Shown here: piece after piece, positions 1 through 8,172 of the stretch | How positions within the stretch are numbered: position 1 is the stretch's first letter | How the letters are laid out: every line of letters starts with the position of its first letter | Assembly (NCBI RefSeq): GCF_001956215.1 | Contig: NZ_MRTQ01000004.1 | Span: forward strand, 124,001 to 188,000 | Source: Paenibacillus sp. FSL R5-0490 | GTDB taxonomy: Bacteria > Bacillota > Bacilli > Bacillales > Cytobacillaceae | Length of the DNA: 64,000 bases | Direction: 5' to 3' | The notes under the pieces: model-generated | The model's input: only the letters and a program-made list of their open reading frames with translations | What the model was told of the DNA's origin: nothing | The model's database searches: none | Made by a program: the position numbers and the translations under genes

Positions 1-303
1 GGAATTCCGGTAACAAATGTGACACTGGCAGTTAATCGCCAGTACCGGAACCAGCAGGGGGAAATCGATGCAGACTTTGTGCAGTGCACCTTATGGAAGA
101 AAACGGCTGAAAATACATCTCAGTATTGCCGGAAAGGAACCCTGATTGGAGTAACCGGGCGGATCCAGACAAGGCATTATGATAATCAGGAAAAGAAGCG
201 CATTTATGTAACAGAGGTGGTTGCTGAATCCGTCCGCTTTCTTGAACGGAAGAAGACAGAGGACATTCCAGTGACTGTAACCAAGGAGGAGCTTCCGTTT
301 TGA
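1..303 (+). CDS. ssbB: Single-stranded DNA-binding protein, SsbB-like (5' end outside window)
   Basis: Binds single-stranded DNA through an OB fold. In Bacilli the second SSB paralogue works in competence and recombination. The reading frame is open from base 1 (GIPVTNVTLAV...), so the start lies upstream and only the C-terminal part is seen. The stretch FVQCTLWKKTAENTSQYC followed by KGTLIGVTGRIQTRHYDNQ is the typical central SSB region. The protein ends in EELPF and not the DDDIPF-type acidic tip of SsbA, which with the short tail favours the SsbB paralogue. Downstream synteny (ywqA, ywqB about 1.3 kb away) matches the ssbB/ywpH region of B. subtilis. The stop overlaps the next start. Confidence 0.85.
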   Translation, partial: GIPVTNVTLAVNRQYRNQQGEIDADFVQCTLWKKTAENTSQYCRKGTLIGVTGRIQTRHYDNQEKKRIYVTEVVAESVRFLERKKTEDIPVTVTKEELPF

Positions 304-500
304 ATGAAGTGTCCGAAAGAGAAAAGGCAATGGAATATATGCTCGAAAGCCTCATCAAAATGCTCGGAAAATCAAACCACAGAGTCGATGATCTGAACAA
401 ACGGGTACTCCAGCTTGAATCGCTCATCCGTGAAACGGTCATGCAAAACAGCCATCCACAAGAGCAGCAAACACCTAAACGCTTCTCCATCATGAATTGA
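300..500 (+). CDS. Small coiled-coil hypothetical protein, coupled to ssbB
   Basis: A 66-residue, highly charged protein not assigned to a family. It begins with TTG overlapping the ssbB stop (TTGA), with a good Shine-Dalgarno (AAGGAGGAG, 283-291) inside the end of ssbB, so it is probably translated by coupling. Residues 5-45 are leucine-rich and predicted helical (MEYMLESLIKMLG, DDLNKRVLQLESL), consistent with a short coiled coil. Its N-terminal pattern loosely resembles the heptad-repeat protein at 48432-48773 (MESMLAQLIKMVG), which may be no more than coiled-coil bias. Function unknown. Confidence 0.65.
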   Translation: MNEVSEREKAMEYMLESLIKMLGKSNHRVDDLNKRVLQLESLIRETVMQNSHPQEQQTPKRFSIMN

Positions 501-580
501 CGGCATCCCCCAACCAGCTGTCCACACATATTCCTTCACTATAGAAAATCAATCTTATCCTCAAAACTTCCCCAAATTGG

Positions 581-610
581 AACCCGGTACACTTGTGCCG
601 GGTTATTTTT
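581..610 (+). terminator. Rho-independent terminator of the ssbB transcript
   Basis: AACCCGGTAC, a 4-base loop, then GTGCCGGGTT form a 10-bp stem (one G-U pair) followed by ATTTTT. It lies 80 bp after the 66-residue gene and ends that transcript. Confidence 0.8.
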
Positions 611-612
611 AT

Positions 613-643
613 GGTGACAGGGACCGCTCGAATTTTGTCGAAT
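613..643 (+). repeat. Interspersed 31-bp repeat, copy A
   Basis: Starts GGTGACAGGGACC and ends CGAATTTTGTCGAAT. It differs at three bases from the copy at 6093-6123. The first half can fold as a GGTG/CACC-type mini hairpin (weakened in this copy by C to G). It lies just downstream of the 3' end of the frameshifted regulator gene. Confidence 0.7.
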
Positions 644-646
644 GAC

Positions 647-1061
647 CTAAAATTCCTTCAATGCCTGAATGTTGTTCTTGATCACTCTCACAGCAAGAGC
701 CTTTTTCTTTTCGTTAAAGGTGTATATATCCAGGAGGGCTTTTTTCAGGTCCGGATAATGGCTGATGATCTCCCGGATCATCTCCATGTCCTTATCATCC
801 GGGTTTTCTTTTAAAACGGACTTGTCTGCTGTGTAGGAGGACTGGCTCGCCAATTCATCAGTCAATAAGGTCTTGTCCACTTTATATACTTCTGCCATTT
901 GTACGAGGGTTTGGTAAGTGGGGGTGACCTTGCCTGTCTCGTATTTGCTGATGGTTGAGCGATCCACTTTCAGCATTTTCTGCCGCAAAATCCTGAGTCC
1001 ACTTTCGATCCGTTCTTAACTTTCTCAGTATTTCAGGTAAAGACATCCTTTTCACCGCCAT
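647..1061 (-). pseudogene. XRE-family transcriptional regulator, frameshifted in the HTH
   Basis: The C-terminal part reads ...VDRSTISKYETGKVTPTYQTL..., the second half of a Cro/C1-type helix-turn-helix, followed by a helical tail to residue EF. The expected N-terminal half (MSLPEILRKLRTDRKWTQ) is upstream in another frame, starting at ATG 1061 or 1046. Deleting one base from the four-T run at 976-979 (plus strand) restores a continuous reading KWTQDFAAEMLKVDRSTISKYETG, a textbook XRE helix-turn-helix. So the gene carries an apparent +1 frameshift in a homopolymer: true inactivation, phase variation or sequencing error. The next gene on this side is divergent. Confidence 0.75.
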
Positions 1062-1252
1062 TTGCTTTCTTTCTTTTAACTTAGCGGGAATAATGTGTAA
1101 AAAGGCTGTTTGTGAACGGTGGTCACACTAATGAATGTGATTAATATTCACAAATAATAAATACTGCTGAATAGGCATTAAGAACCAGGGAGGATATTCA
1201 CAGAATATGTCGAATATATTTTTTGAAAATAATAAAAAGGAGGTTTGATTTA

Positions 1253-1639
1253 GTGGAAAAAGGAGATGAAACCGGGTACCTGTATTTTCAGACAGAAAAT
1301 AAAAGTCTAAATACCGATCATCAGCCAAGCTTCTTTGATGCGCTTCAGCTGATTAAGCTCCAGAATAATAAATCCTATCAAAGAATTCCTCTTAGAAGCC
1401 ATACTTCACTTATGTTCAACGATACGGAACGAACTCTTCACTACAAGTTTAACTTCTTATTAAGCCAAGTGGCAATTAACTCCGGGGACAAGAAACCTAC
1501 ATACCAGCAGCTATCCTGTTTTATTATAAAAGAAGGCAGCAAAGTCACGTTTCTGACGCAAAAACCTAATAAGCCGGAATATGCAAAAATTAAAGAACAG
1601 CCTTCAAGCCTTTATGCATATCAAGGACTTGAAGACTGA
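1253..1639 (+). CDS. Hypothetical protein
   Basis: A 128-residue basic/polar protein of unrecognised family. GTG 1253 is chosen because AAAAGGAGG (1235-1243) sits nine bases upstream; the longer in-frame ATG at 1223 overlaps that ribosome binding site. No signal peptide, no membrane segment. The position between ssbB and ywqA matches where B. subtilis has ywpG/ywpF, but I could not recognise sequence similarity to either. It faces ywqA convergently with only 7 bp between stops, and no separate terminator is visible there. Confidence 0.6.
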   Translation: MEKGDETGYLYFQTENKSLNTDHQPSFFDALQLIKLQNNKSYQRIPLRSHTSLMFNDTERTLHYKFNFLLSQVAINSGDKKPTYQQLSCFIIKEGSKVTFLTQKPNKPEYAKIKEQPSSLYAYQGLED

Positions 1640-1646
1640 ATCAATT

Positions 1647-4466
1647 TTATGTCAGGTGAACCAGGTCCCGCAGCTCATCTGTTGAAAGCTCGGTAATCCA
1701 GTTCTCGCTTGTAATGATCTGGTCATTAAGGGACTGCTTTTTTTCAAGCATAGCATCTATTTTTTCCTCGAGTGTGCCGGTGGCAATCATTTTATGCACA
1801 TGAACAAAGCGATTTTGCCCAATCCGGTAGGCGCGGTCAGTTGCCTGATTTTCCACGGCAGGATTCCACCAGCGGTCATAATGGATAACATGGTTTGCTG
1901 CCGTCAGATTCAAACCGGTTCCGCCGGCTTTAAGCGACAGCAGGAATACCGGGAATTCATGATTTTGAAAACGGCTGATCATAGAATCCCGTTCCTGCTT
2001 CGGCACGCTTCCGTTTAAAAACGGCACGTCGAATCCGAATTGTTTTTTCAGCAGGCGGGCGATCATATTCCCCATTTCGATATATTGGGTAAAAATCAGG
2101 CAGCTTTCGCCCTGTTCATGAACAGCGCCGACGAGTTCGCTTAATTTTTCAAGCTTTACAGAACGCTCAAGGACATGCTTAGGCTTCTCTTCTTTTAAAT
2201 AAAGGGCCGGATGGTTGCACAGTTGCTTTAAGCGGCTTAATAACTGCAGAATCAGGCCTTTACGCTCAAACCCGGAAAGCTTTTCGATCTGTGCGAATGT
2301 ATCCTGGACAAGCTGCTCATATAGGGAAGCCTGTTCAGCAGTCAGCGGACAATACTCCTTCTGCTCAAGCTTATCAGGCAGGTTCAGGGCCACATCTTCA
2401 TCCTTCTTCGTGCGGCGGAGCAGGAAGGGGCGGATATAGGCCTGCAGCTGCTTAACTTTGTTTTTGTCGTCATCCTTTTCAATCGGCAGAACATAGCGCT
2501 TCTGGAACTGTCCGAGACTGCCGAGATAGCCGTGGTTCGTAAAGTCAAAAATGGACCAGAGTTCGGTCAAGCGGTTTTCCATCGGCGTGCCGGTGAGGGC
2601 AATATGGTGCTTGCCCTTTAACTTCCGGACAGCCCTCGATTGTTTTGTCTGGGCATTTTTAATATTTTGGGCTTCATCAATCGAAATGGAGCTCCACTCG
2701 ATTGCTTCAAAATCCTCCAGATCCATATGGGTTAGTCCGTAGGAGGTCAGCACAATATCAAACTCCATTACTTTTTCAGAAAAGCTTTCTCCCTTCAGGC
2801 GGTTGGATCCGTAGTGGAGATATACGCTCATGCCAGGAGCAAAGCGCTCGATTTCCTTTTGCCAGTTGCCGAGGACTGATGTAGGGCAGACGATGAGAGA
2901 TGGGCCGCTGTCTTCATCCTTTTTTACTTTTAAAAGATAGGAGATCAGCTGTATCGTTTTTCCAAGTCCCATATCATCTGCCAAAATGGCGCCGAATCCA
3001 TATCGGCGCAAAAACAGCAGCCAGCTCATCCCAAGCTTCTGGTATGGGCGGAGATCACCTTTGAAGCTTGCCGGGACCTCTTCAAGCGGAAGGTTTTTAA
3101 TATCGCGGAGCTGCTTCACCATCTGTTTCCATTGGCGGTTAAGCTCGATCTGAATCCGGGCAAATGTTTTAGGATTATCCAGATCATCTTCCTGCGGGCT
3201 TCCGTCAGCCATAAGCTCCTGCTCAATCAAATCGCGGACATGCAAACCTTCTTTTTCCGCTTTCTTCATTAAATCCTGGATATGGCGGACGAAGTGGGGG
3301 TCCAGCTTAATCCAGCGGCCGCGAACGTATACGAGCCGTCTTTTTTCCTCTACCATGCCCCGGAATTCTTCCTCTGTTAAGTCGACGCCATTCATGCTGA
3401 AGCGCCAATCATAATCAAGCATGGACTGAAGCCCGACAAACGAAGGGCGGTGGCTGCCGGTTCCTTTCACTTTTGCTTTTACCTTGAGGCTTGCGTTCTT
3501 CATTGCCTGCCACCAGGATGGAAGCAGAATTTCCACGCCAAGTGCCAGCATGGTTTCGCTTGCCTCTGTCAGAAAAGTCCAGGCTTCATCTTCCGTCAGC
3601 ATAGTCGAAATCTCGCCGGGCTTGCCTTCAAGCCATGGGAAAAGCTCCAGCCAGCGCTGGATCTCTTTTTCAATTGAATCTTCATAAGCATGCCATTCGT
3701 GCGGATAATTCGAATAGTCCTTGTAATCGGTAAACACATCAGGATTCTTTTTATCGCGCAGAAAGATCGTCAAATCCCAGCTGGTATCGATATCCCCGGG
3801 CTCTTCCAGCTTAAGTCCGATCGAGAAAGGAGCTTCATTTGCTTTGACTCCGATCCATTCCTGCCAGCTTTCTTCGTCAAAATAAGCTGCAAGGTCGCGT
3901 GGTGAGAGATGCTCACTCCGCAATGCTTCTAGCTTTTCACCGAACTGAGCTTTCGCTTCCTGGTTTTGATTCATAAAGCCATCAAGGGAGCGGTGAAATA
4001 AATCCCCTATAAATTCCCTGACTGGAGAGTCTTCTACTGTCTGCTCCCAAAAGTTTGTGCCGAATTCGGCGATCACACTTTCCGGCAGTGCCCAGCGGAA
4101 TGTACCTTGTTCCCAGGCTGCAAAATCCGGCATCCATTCCTGGTCCACGATCGAATCATAAAGAGCATGAGAGGAGGCCAGCAGAATCTCGGCCGTTTCA
4201 TCCCAGCTCCAATCAATCAAGCGGTTGAATTGCTCTGCCGCAAACAGGGTGACAATCTGCCATCCGCTTACAGAGATCCCTTTAATGCCGTCTGCCTCTG
4301 CAGCATCAAGCATGGTTCCGAAAAAGCTTTCCCTGTGATGGTTAAAAAGGAGAGGCTGCCATTCCTTCGGAGAAAGCAGGCGTCCCTCTTCATTAACCGC
4401 AAAAATCAGGTAGCGGTCATTGTTTATTGGTTTCACTTTCACATGAAGAAATCTCGTTTTAAGCAT
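1647..4466 (-). CDS. ywqA: SNF2-family DEAD/DEAH-box helicase YwqA
   Basis: Double-stranded nucleic-acid-stimulated ATPase of the SNF2 superfamily 2, presumably a translocase acting on protein-DNA or RNA polymerase complexes. In the 939 residues the N-terminal ~450 are the bacterial SNF2-associated region. Then come motif I GAILADDMGLGKT (about 490-502), motif II with DEAQ (about 597), motif III LTGTPMENR, and the C-terminal helicase lobe ending with motif VI QATDRAYRIGQ (about 870-880). All key residues are present. Its start overlaps the ywqB stop by 8 bp, so the SWIM protein and helicase are translationally coupled, as in B. subtilis. The pairing suggests the SWIM module supplies nucleic-acid or protein binding to the motor. 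Confidence 0.92.
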   Translation of the reverse strand: MLKTRFLHVKVKPINNDRYLIFAVNEEGRLLSPKEWQPLLFNHHRESFFGTMLDAAEADGIKGISVSGWQIVTLFAAEQFNRLIDWSWDETAEILLASSHALYDSIVDQEWMPDFAAWEQGTFRWALPESVIAEFGTNFWEQTVEDSPVREFIGDLFHRSLDGFMNQNQEAKAQFGEKLEALRSEHLSPRDLAAYFDEESWQEWIGVKANEAPFSIGLKLEEPGDIDTSWDLTIFLRDKKNPDVFTDYKDYSNYPHEWHAYEDSIEKEIQRWLELFPWLEGKPGEISTMLTEDEAWTFLTEASETMLALGVEILLPSWWQAMKNASLKVKAKVKGTGSHRPSFVGLQSMLDYDWRFSMNGVDLTEEEFRGMVEEKRRLVYVRGRWIKLDPHFVRHIQDLMKKAEKEGLHVRDLIEQELMADGSPQEDDLDNPKTFARIQIELNRQWKQMVKQLRDIKNLPLEEVPASFKGDLRPYQKLGMSWLLFLRRYGFGAILADDMGLGKTIQLISYLLKVKKDEDSGPSLIVCPTSVLGNWQKEIERFAPGMSVYLHYGSNRLKGESFSEKVMEFDIVLTSYGLTHMDLEDFEAIEWSSISIDEAQNIKNAQTKQSRAVRKLKGKHHIALTGTPMENRLTELWSIFDFTNHGYLGSLGQFQKRYVLPIEKDDDKNKVKQLQAYIRPFLLRRTKKDEDVALNLPDKLEQKEYCPLTAEQASLYEQLVQDTFAQIEKLSGFERKGLILQLLSRLKQLCNHPALYLKEEKPKHVLERSVKLEKLSELVGAVHEQGESCLIFTQYIEMGNMIARLLKKQFGFDVPFLNGSVPKQERDSMISRFQNHEFPVFLLSLKAGGTGLNLTAANHVIHYDRWWNPAVENQATDRAYRIGQNRFVHVHKMIATGTLEEKIDAMLEKKQSLNDQIITSENWITELSTDELRDLVHLT

Positions 4467-6075
4467 CGATTAGCTTACCCCTTTTGCATTCTTCCTGAAA
4501 GGCGCGGAGACGTTTCGTTTTTTCGAGCAGCAATTCAAGAAAAAGCTGCCAGTCCTCCTGGCGTTTCAGCTTGTTGTACAGCGTCCGAAGCTTTTTCATC
4601 TTCCGGACGGCCTCGCGGTAATGATCTCTGTTTTTCATATTAATATGGCCAGTGATGGACTGATGATAAAGCGGGAGGAGGATGGAGGGCTCCTTTTTGC
4701 TGATTTCCCTGATCCGGTCCTTGCCAAGAGAATCAAGATCAAAGCCGATAAACGCCTGCAGGTCCGCCCACTTTATAAATTCTCCTTTTTCAAAAAGCAA
4801 ATATTCATAGTCACTGTAGCTGTAAGGAAGCGTCTCCATCAAGGCTTTCTCGTACAAATCCATTTTGCTGTTCTCCAGGCAATAAGGAGAAATCGCCTTG
4901 ACGGACATCCGGGTAAAATCCATGCAGGCGTAATAGTCATCAATTTCTTTCAGATAATCACGTGATTTATGGATAAATGCTTCTGCATACGGGCCCATCC
5001 GATTCCAGTCCTTGTTGGCTGAAAAGTAATCGAGCCAGTAAAGCATATAAGGTGTCATTAATTCATTCGGCACATTTAAAAGACTGAGTGCCTTTTCATC
5101 ATTGCGTTCAAGAATCTGAAGATGCACATAACCTGCCACTGACGGCATGTTTGCCTCTTCTTTGACGAAGGATTCCAGCCTTTCGATCTCTGCTTCACGC
5201 CATTCCTTCTTTTTGAAAAAATGCGTCCATAGCAGCCGGTATAAATGAGTTCGTTCATACTCCATCCCAAAAGAACCGGTGATCAGTCCGGCAGAATCAT
5301 CCTTCAGCTTTTCGATAAATTGATCGAACGCGAAGGGGAGGGAGTGCACCGACAATTTATTCATGATCTCCACGGAATCCTCCATCAGGGACTGATAGAG
5401 GTGGCGATAATAGCGGTCAATCAATTCCTCGCCATGGCCGTACTTACTGCTCAGCACCATCAGCTTTTTAAAAGAAAAAACATAGCCGATCAGAAGGTAG
5501 AGAAGCTTCCATTCCTGCTCTACCGGTGCTCCGGCTTTCATGCGGCGCAGATACACATGGAAAAGCTCAGGCAGGACATAAGGACGGGGTTCTCCCTGTT
5601 TTTCCATTAGCTCGGTAAAGCTTTCGTCGAATGAAGCAACCCAGCGATCATAATCCGCCTTCATCTGGCCGGAGGATTTCAAAAGATCCTTCGCTTTTTG
5701 AAGCCCCCAATTCTTGGCGGTCTGCTTTTCCTTGATCGGCTTCCGCCATTCTTCAATCCACATGGACACACTTCTGGCTTTAGAAAGAAGCTGCAGAAAG
5801 ACCGCAGTCTGATGGCGGCAAAAACCTTCGGCCGGACATGAACACTCACTCAAATGAATGAACTCAAGATCCAGTTCTACCTTTGCGGGAGTCACATCCT
5901 GTACGGTCGCCAACACCTTATCACCTTCAAAGCGCAGCTGATACACAAGCCCCTGCCGAAAAAGCATCAGCCCTTTCTGCACCAGGCGCGCATCCTCCTC
6001 ATTCTCAGCCCGCAGCAGCCCCTTCAGCTCATTCGCGGCAAACTCCAAAGGCTCCAAAAACCGCTCCGGAATCAT
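4459..6075 (-). CDS. ywqB: SWIM zinc-finger protein YwqB
   Basis: A 538-residue partner of the SNF2 helicase. A SWIM motif CxCx5CxH is visible (CSCPAEGFCRH, residues about 78-88 from the chosen start), a small zinc-binding element used to bind DNA or proteins. The rest is predicted helical without recognisable enzyme motifs. Two ATGs are possible. AAGGAGG lies only one base from the first (6081) but seven from the second (6075), so the second is preferred. A copy of the 31-bp repeat (6093-6123) lies directly upstream of the ribosome binding site and would be in the leader RNA, where GGTG/CACC could form a small hairpin. Confidence 0.88.
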   Translation of the reverse strand: MIPERFLEPLEFAANELKGLLRAENEEDARLVQKGLMLFRQGLVYQLRFEGDKVLATVQDVTPAKVELDLEFIHLSECSCPAEGFCRHQTAVFLQLLSKARSVSMWIEEWRKPIKEKQTAKNWGLQKAKDLLKSSGQMKADYDRWVASFDESFTELMEKQGEPRPYVLPELFHVYLRRMKAGAPVEQEWKLLYLLIGYVFSFKKLMVLSSKYGHGEELIDRYYRHLYQSLMEDSVEIMNKLSVHSLPFAFDQFIEKLKDDSAGLITGSFGMEYERTHLYRLLWTHFFKKKEWREAEIERLESFVKEEANMPSVAGYVHLQILERNDEKALSLLNVPNELMTPYMLYWLDYFSANKDWNRMGPYAEAFIHKSRDYLKEIDDYYACMDFTRMSVKAISPYCLENSKMDLYEKALMETLPYSYSDYEYLLFEKGEFIKWADLQAFIGFDLDSLGKDRIREISKKEPSILLPLYHQSITGHINMKNRDHYREAVRKMKKLRTLYNKLKRQEDWQLFLELLLEKTKRLRAFQEECKRGKLIDA

Positions 6076-6092
6076 GTTCATACCTCCTTATT

Positions 6093-6123
6093 GGTGACAG
6101 GCACCACCCGAATTTTGTCGAAT
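6093..6123 (+). repeat. Interspersed 31-bp repeat, copy B
   Basis: GGTGACAGGCACC followed by ACCCGAATTTTGTCGAAT. Twenty-eight of 31 positions match the copy at 613-643. The first 13 bases form a hairpin (GGTG-ACAGG-CACC). It lies in the 5' leader of ywqB, next to the Shine-Dalgarno. Confidence 0.75.
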
Positions 6124-6337
6124 CTATTTAGAACAAGGCTCCCGTAAAAGGGATTAATCGGCCCTGTAAAGTCCATTCCTTTATTATAACATTTAGGACA
6201 GCTGGAATGAAGGTGCGTGCTGTTTCAAAAAAAAGTTGAGAGAAGTTCTTAATGGGGATCGAGCGGGAAAAATTTTCGATTCCTGTGAAAGGAAATGGTA
6301 TGATGAATTTAACGCTTTAATGGAACAGGGTGAAAAA

Positions 6338-7549
6338 ATGACTGCCGTACAAGCTCGACAAGAGGAATCAACTAAATATTCGCTGCAGGATGCAGGCTTC
6401 AAAAAAATTATGATTGCGATGACGAGTGCCTCCATTTTAGTATTCGCTAATTTATACTTTGTGCAGCCGATTATGCCGCTGCTGGCAGATTCATTTGACA
6501 TCACATCTGCGGCAGCCGGTTTATCACTGTCTGCTGCTGTAGTTTCCATGATTTTCGGATTGTTATTCTTCGGATTTCTGTCTGATCGAATCGGGCGGGT
6601 TTCCATTATGAATTTCACACTTGTCTGCACCATGATTCCGCTGGTGCTATTGCCGATTGCGCCTAATTTTGAAACCTTTCTGGTACTGCGCTTCCTGCAG
6701 GGCTTTTGTATAGCGGGACTGCCTGCAGCAGCCATCGCCTATTTAGGAGAGGAGCTGGATCCCAGGAGCATCAGCCTCGGCATCACCATGTATATTGCAG
6801 TCAATGCCATTGGCGGAATGGCCGGCCGCATCTTCGTTGGATACATTGCAGATATGGCCAGCTGGCAGACTTCTGTTTACTTTCTATTTGGATGTTCCAT
6901 TTTGCTATTCATCATTTATTTTATAACTCTGCCAAAATCTCATTATTTTAGTCCCAGTAAAAGATCTGTACAAAAAGACTTGTCAGGCATGGGCTCACAT
7001 CTGAAAAATACGAAGCTTTTCCCTGCGTTTGCAATGGGGATCCTCCTCCAGTTCTCGTTTACAGGAGTATGGACATACCTGCCTTTTTATCTCGAACAGG
7101 AACCTTTTAATCTCTCTGTAAAAAATATTTCTTTTACCTACCTGGCGTACAGCTTTGGTATAGCTGGCTCCATTCTGGGCGGAAGACTATCCTCTTATTT
7201 CAGACAAACCACACTGGTTTCGGTTGGAACCGTCATTTTAATAGGAGGGACCTTGCTTACCAATATGCACTCCTTGTCGGTAATTGTAATAGGTCTATGC
7301 CTGACCTGCCTGGGGTTTTTTGTGGCGCATTCACTAATGGCGGCTATTGTAAATGAGCGCGCTGCCCATCACAAAGCCGGTGCCTCGAGCATCTATCTCG
7401 TAAGCTATTACCTTGGAGTCGCAACCGGTGGGACGCTTGCCGGTCTGGTATGGCAGACCGGAGGCTGGACGGGGATTACCGTGGTTTCCTTTGGACTGCT
7501 CCCGGTGGTGGTGTGGCTGATGGCGGGAAGCCGGAAGGTTCATCGCTGA
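6338..7549 (+). CDS. MFS transporter (YnfM-like 12-TM exporter)
   Basis: A 403-residue integral membrane protein of the major facilitator superfamily. Twelve hydrophobic segments can be traced, from ILVFANLYFVQPIMPLL in the N-terminal half to GLLPVVVWLMAG at the end. FGFLSDRIGRV after TM2 is the conserved loop 2-3 motif A (GxLsDRxGRr), and LVLRFLQGFCIAGLPAAAIAYLGEE matches the TM4-5 region of YnfM-type drug/sugar effluxers. The start ATG 6338 (MTAVQAR...) is preferred over the longer frame from 6236 because the added residues are hydrophilic and unlike the family. An extended -10 box (TGGTATGAT, 6296-6304) lies 34 bp upstream. Substrate unknown. Confidence 0.85.
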   Translation: MTAVQARQEESTKYSLQDAGFKKIMIAMTSASILVFANLYFVQPIMPLLADSFDITSAAAGLSLSAAVVSMIFGLLFFGFLSDRIGRVSIMNFTLVCTMIPLVLLPIAPNFETFLVLRFLQGFCIAGLPAAAIAYLGEELDPRSISLGITMYIAVNAIGGMAGRIFVGYIADMASWQTSVYFLFGCSILLFIIYFITLPKSHYFSPSKRSVQKDLSGMGSHLKNTKLFPAFAMGILLQFSFTGVWTYLPFYLEQEPFNLSVKNISFTYLAYSFGIAGSILGGRLSSYFRQTTLVSVGTVILIGGTLLTNMHSLSVIVIGLCLTCLGFFVAHSLMAAIVNERAAHHKAGASSIYLVSYYLGVATGGTLAGLVWQTGGWTGITVVSFGLLPVVVWLMAGSRKVHR

Positions 7550-7592
7550 TATGATGGTGTATATGAAGGGACGAGCCGGGATTAATCTTGGG

Positions 7593-7904
7593 TAACTTCG
7601 GACACAAAAAGCAGGAGAGAGTCAGTTAGAGTCAGAAGCCGGTGTAACTTCGGACACAGAAAGCAGGAGAGGGTCAGTTAGAGTCAGAAGTTGGGGTAAC
7701 TTCGGACACAGAAAGCAGGAGAGAGTCAGTTAGAGTCAGAAGCTGGTGTAACTTCGGACACAAAAAGCGGGAAAGGGTCAGTTAGAGTCAGAAGCCGGTG
7801 TAACTTCGGACACAAAAAGCAGGAGAGAGTCAGTTAGAGTCAGAAGCCGGTGTAACTTCGGACACAAAATGCAGGAAAGCGCCAGTTACAGTCCGAACCC
7901 GGGG
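7593..7904. repeat. 52-bp tandem repeat array, six units
   Basis: Units begin TAACTTCGGACACA at 7593, 7645, 7697, 7749, 7801 and 7853, exactly 52 bp apart. The first five are nearly identical and the last is degenerate from about 7869 on. Each unit also holds GTCAGTTAGAGTCAGAAG about 28 bases after its start. There is no continuous open frame across it. It lies between the convergent MFS and hydrolase genes. Confidence 0.95.
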
Positions 7905-7978
7905 GCAGCCTTCGCCGAGAGCGGTCTAATTTGGCCTCCGGCACTAACCCGAAGCAAGAAAAAACTGCTTATTAACCA

Positions 7979-8016
7979 AAAAACTCTTAAAAGCCCCAAT
8001 CTAAAATGACTGGGGC
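7979..8016 (-). terminator. Probable terminator of the hydrolase gene
   Basis: On the minus strand GCCCCA/TGGGGC (8016-7993) forms a 6-bp GC-rich stem with a 12-base loop, followed by TTTTAAGAGTTTTTT. It lies about 150 bp beyond the stop of the secreted hydrolase. The long loop lowers confidence. Confidence 0.5.
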
Positions 8017-8076
8017 AGCATATTTAGATGATATTTTATCTAAAACTGCAACTAGATGCATTCATATATAACGTTA

Positions 8077-8127
8077 TGTGCGGATAGCCTCAATTTCTGT
8101 GCGGATAAGACTTTTTCTGTGCGAAAA
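8077..8127. repeat. Three phased TGTGCGGATA repeats
   Basis: TGTGCGGATA at 8077 and 8098 and TGTGCGAAAA at 8118, spaced 21 and 20 bp, with T-rich spacers (CAATTTC, ACTTTTTC). The spacing matches the GCAAATAG arrays elsewhere in this window although the core differs. Confidence 0.7.
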
Positions 8128-8172
8128 AATTTATCTCAATTTCAGAACTCATCCCCGCTTCGAATAACCACC

